A stretch of DNA of 38,898 bases from Verrucomicrobiota bacterium (GTDB taxonomy: Bacteria > Verrucomicrobiota > Verrucomicrobiia > Chthoniobacterales > UBA10450): positions 17,965 through 56,862 of the forward strand of contig QHMY01000051.1 in assembly GCA_003218305.1 (NCBI GenBank). The letters are read 5' to 3'. Positions within the stretch are counted from its first letter, which is position 1. Each line of letters begins with the position of its first letter. The translations under genes were made by a program, and so were the position numbers. The notes under the pieces are model-generated. The model did not search any database, was not told where the DNA came from, and saw only the letters and a program-made list of their open reading frames with translations. This document shows positions 38,414-38,898 of the stretch, piece after piece.

Positions 38414-38856
38414 GCGACCAAACGCCGTTGTTGCGTGTTTGTACGCTCTTGAATCAACATAACGCCCGTTATCTAGTCGTCGGCGGCCGCGCTTGCTGGC
38501 TACACGGTTATGTTCGCGCCACAATCGATGTGGACATTCTGGTTCCGGAAGATCTGGATAATCACACGCGCATTATCGCCGCACTTTCCGAGCTGAGCGA
38601 TCACGCTGCGTCTGAACTGACCCCTCAGGACTTCGTTGAGAATGTCGTCGTAAAAATCGCCGACGAGGTAGAGGTCGATGTGAGCACTCGGGCATGGAAG
38701 GTTAGTTATACGGACGCCGTTGGACCATCCCTCAAAACCACAATTCAAGGTGTGGAAATACCGTACCTGGACTTGAAAACATTGATTGCGAGCAAGCGCA
38801 CGCAGCGCGGCCAGGATCAGGTTGATGTGGAACGCCTGCTATCTCTCAGTCTGTAA
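38410..38856 (+). CDS. Nucleotidyltransferase-fold protein (DUF6036/AbiEii-like)
   Basis: A 148-residue nucleotidyltransferase-fold protein. The core is VVGGRACWLHGYVRATIDVDIL, quoted in parts as YLVVGGRACWLHGYVR and TIDVDILV, with the paired Asp40 and Asp42 (DxD) metal ligands and the Gly-Gly motif at 25-26. EVEVDVSTRAW supplies a third Asp candidate. The C-terminal LDLKTLIASKRTQRGQDQVDVERL is typical of the AbiEii/DUF6036 group. Such proteins are found in nucleotidyltransferase toxin-antitoxin systems and elsewhere. It is coupled to the 69-residue gene by a 4-bp overlap. Activity is not shown; it could also be a stand-alone housekeeping NTase. The last 42 bp of the window after it hold nothing recognisable. 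Confidence 0.8.
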   Translation: MSDQTPLLRVCTLLNQHNARYLVVGGRACWLHGYVRATIDVDILVPEDLDNHTRIIAALSELSDHAASELTPQDFVENVVVKIADEVEVDVSTRAWKVSYTDAVGPSLKTTIQGVEIPYLDLKTLIASKRTQRGQDQVDVERLLSLSL

Positions 38857-38898
38857 GGCAGAGGTAAACGCCGTCCGGCAATGCCTTTCATAGAATTG

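Overview
The window looks like a chromosomal stretch from a Verrucomicrobiota bacterium, probably a soil lineage near Chthoniobacterales. This rests on the high GC content, a secreted protein (17732-19876) carrying two copies of a C-terminal repeat that I associate with that phylum, a Pro-rich secreted protein of verrucomicrobial type (33072-33569), and dense intergenic palindromic repeats. Taxonomy is inferred from gene content. There is no rRNA or tRNA, and I saw no insertion sequence, phage or CRISPR array.

Layout. Positions 1-4109 hold the C-terminal part of a DPP4-like S9 peptidase (cut by the window edge), a two-domain VOC ring-cleaving dioxygenase and CorA. Positions 4362-10410 hold a six-gene, minus-strand lipid operon. 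Its gene content matches Escherichia coli ynbABCD (CDP-alcohol phosphatidyltransferase, CdsA-like cytidylyltransferase, hydrolase-methyltransferase fusion, PAP2-dual-specificity-phosphatase fusion), with an inserted PlsC-type acyltransferase and a terminal small membrane protein. Four of the genes are joined by start/stop overlaps. Positions 10448-15750 hold a small lipoprotein-like protein and a trypsin-like protease sharing a related N-terminal segment, a 64-residue cysteine-containing small protein with two terminators, an ABC exporter and Ku. Positions 15892-20500 hold DUF72, an unlisted 48-residue membrane peptide, a CPBP protease, the large repeat protein and a flavin reductase. Positions 20610-24555 hold RsmH with an unusual N-terminal extension, a RhlE-like helicase and an exported M24 peptidase. 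Positions 24794-29791 hold an NAD-binding epimerase-like protein, a GluR0-like receptor with a lost potassium filter, a TonB protein, a GNAT and a secreted beta-propeller. Positions 29885-35972 hold a sarcosine-oxidase-like flavoprotein, a lipoprotein, a PEP-mutase/isocitrate-lyase family enzyme, two hypotheticals and a tight zinc-ribbon / SRPBCC / chromate-transporter group. Positions 36387-38856 hold a single reading frame fusing a low-molecular-weight tyrosine phosphatase to serine hydroxymethyltransferase, then a coupled small protein / nucleotidyltransferase pair that resembles a toxin-antitoxin unit.

The most notable items are the ynb-like lipid operon, the phosphatase-GlyA fusion, the GluR0-like channel with a rewritten filter, the small Cys protein beside the exporter, and at least six families of intergenic inverted repeats. 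Most genes are singletons or pairs on alternating strands. The lipid operon is the only long co-directional unit.
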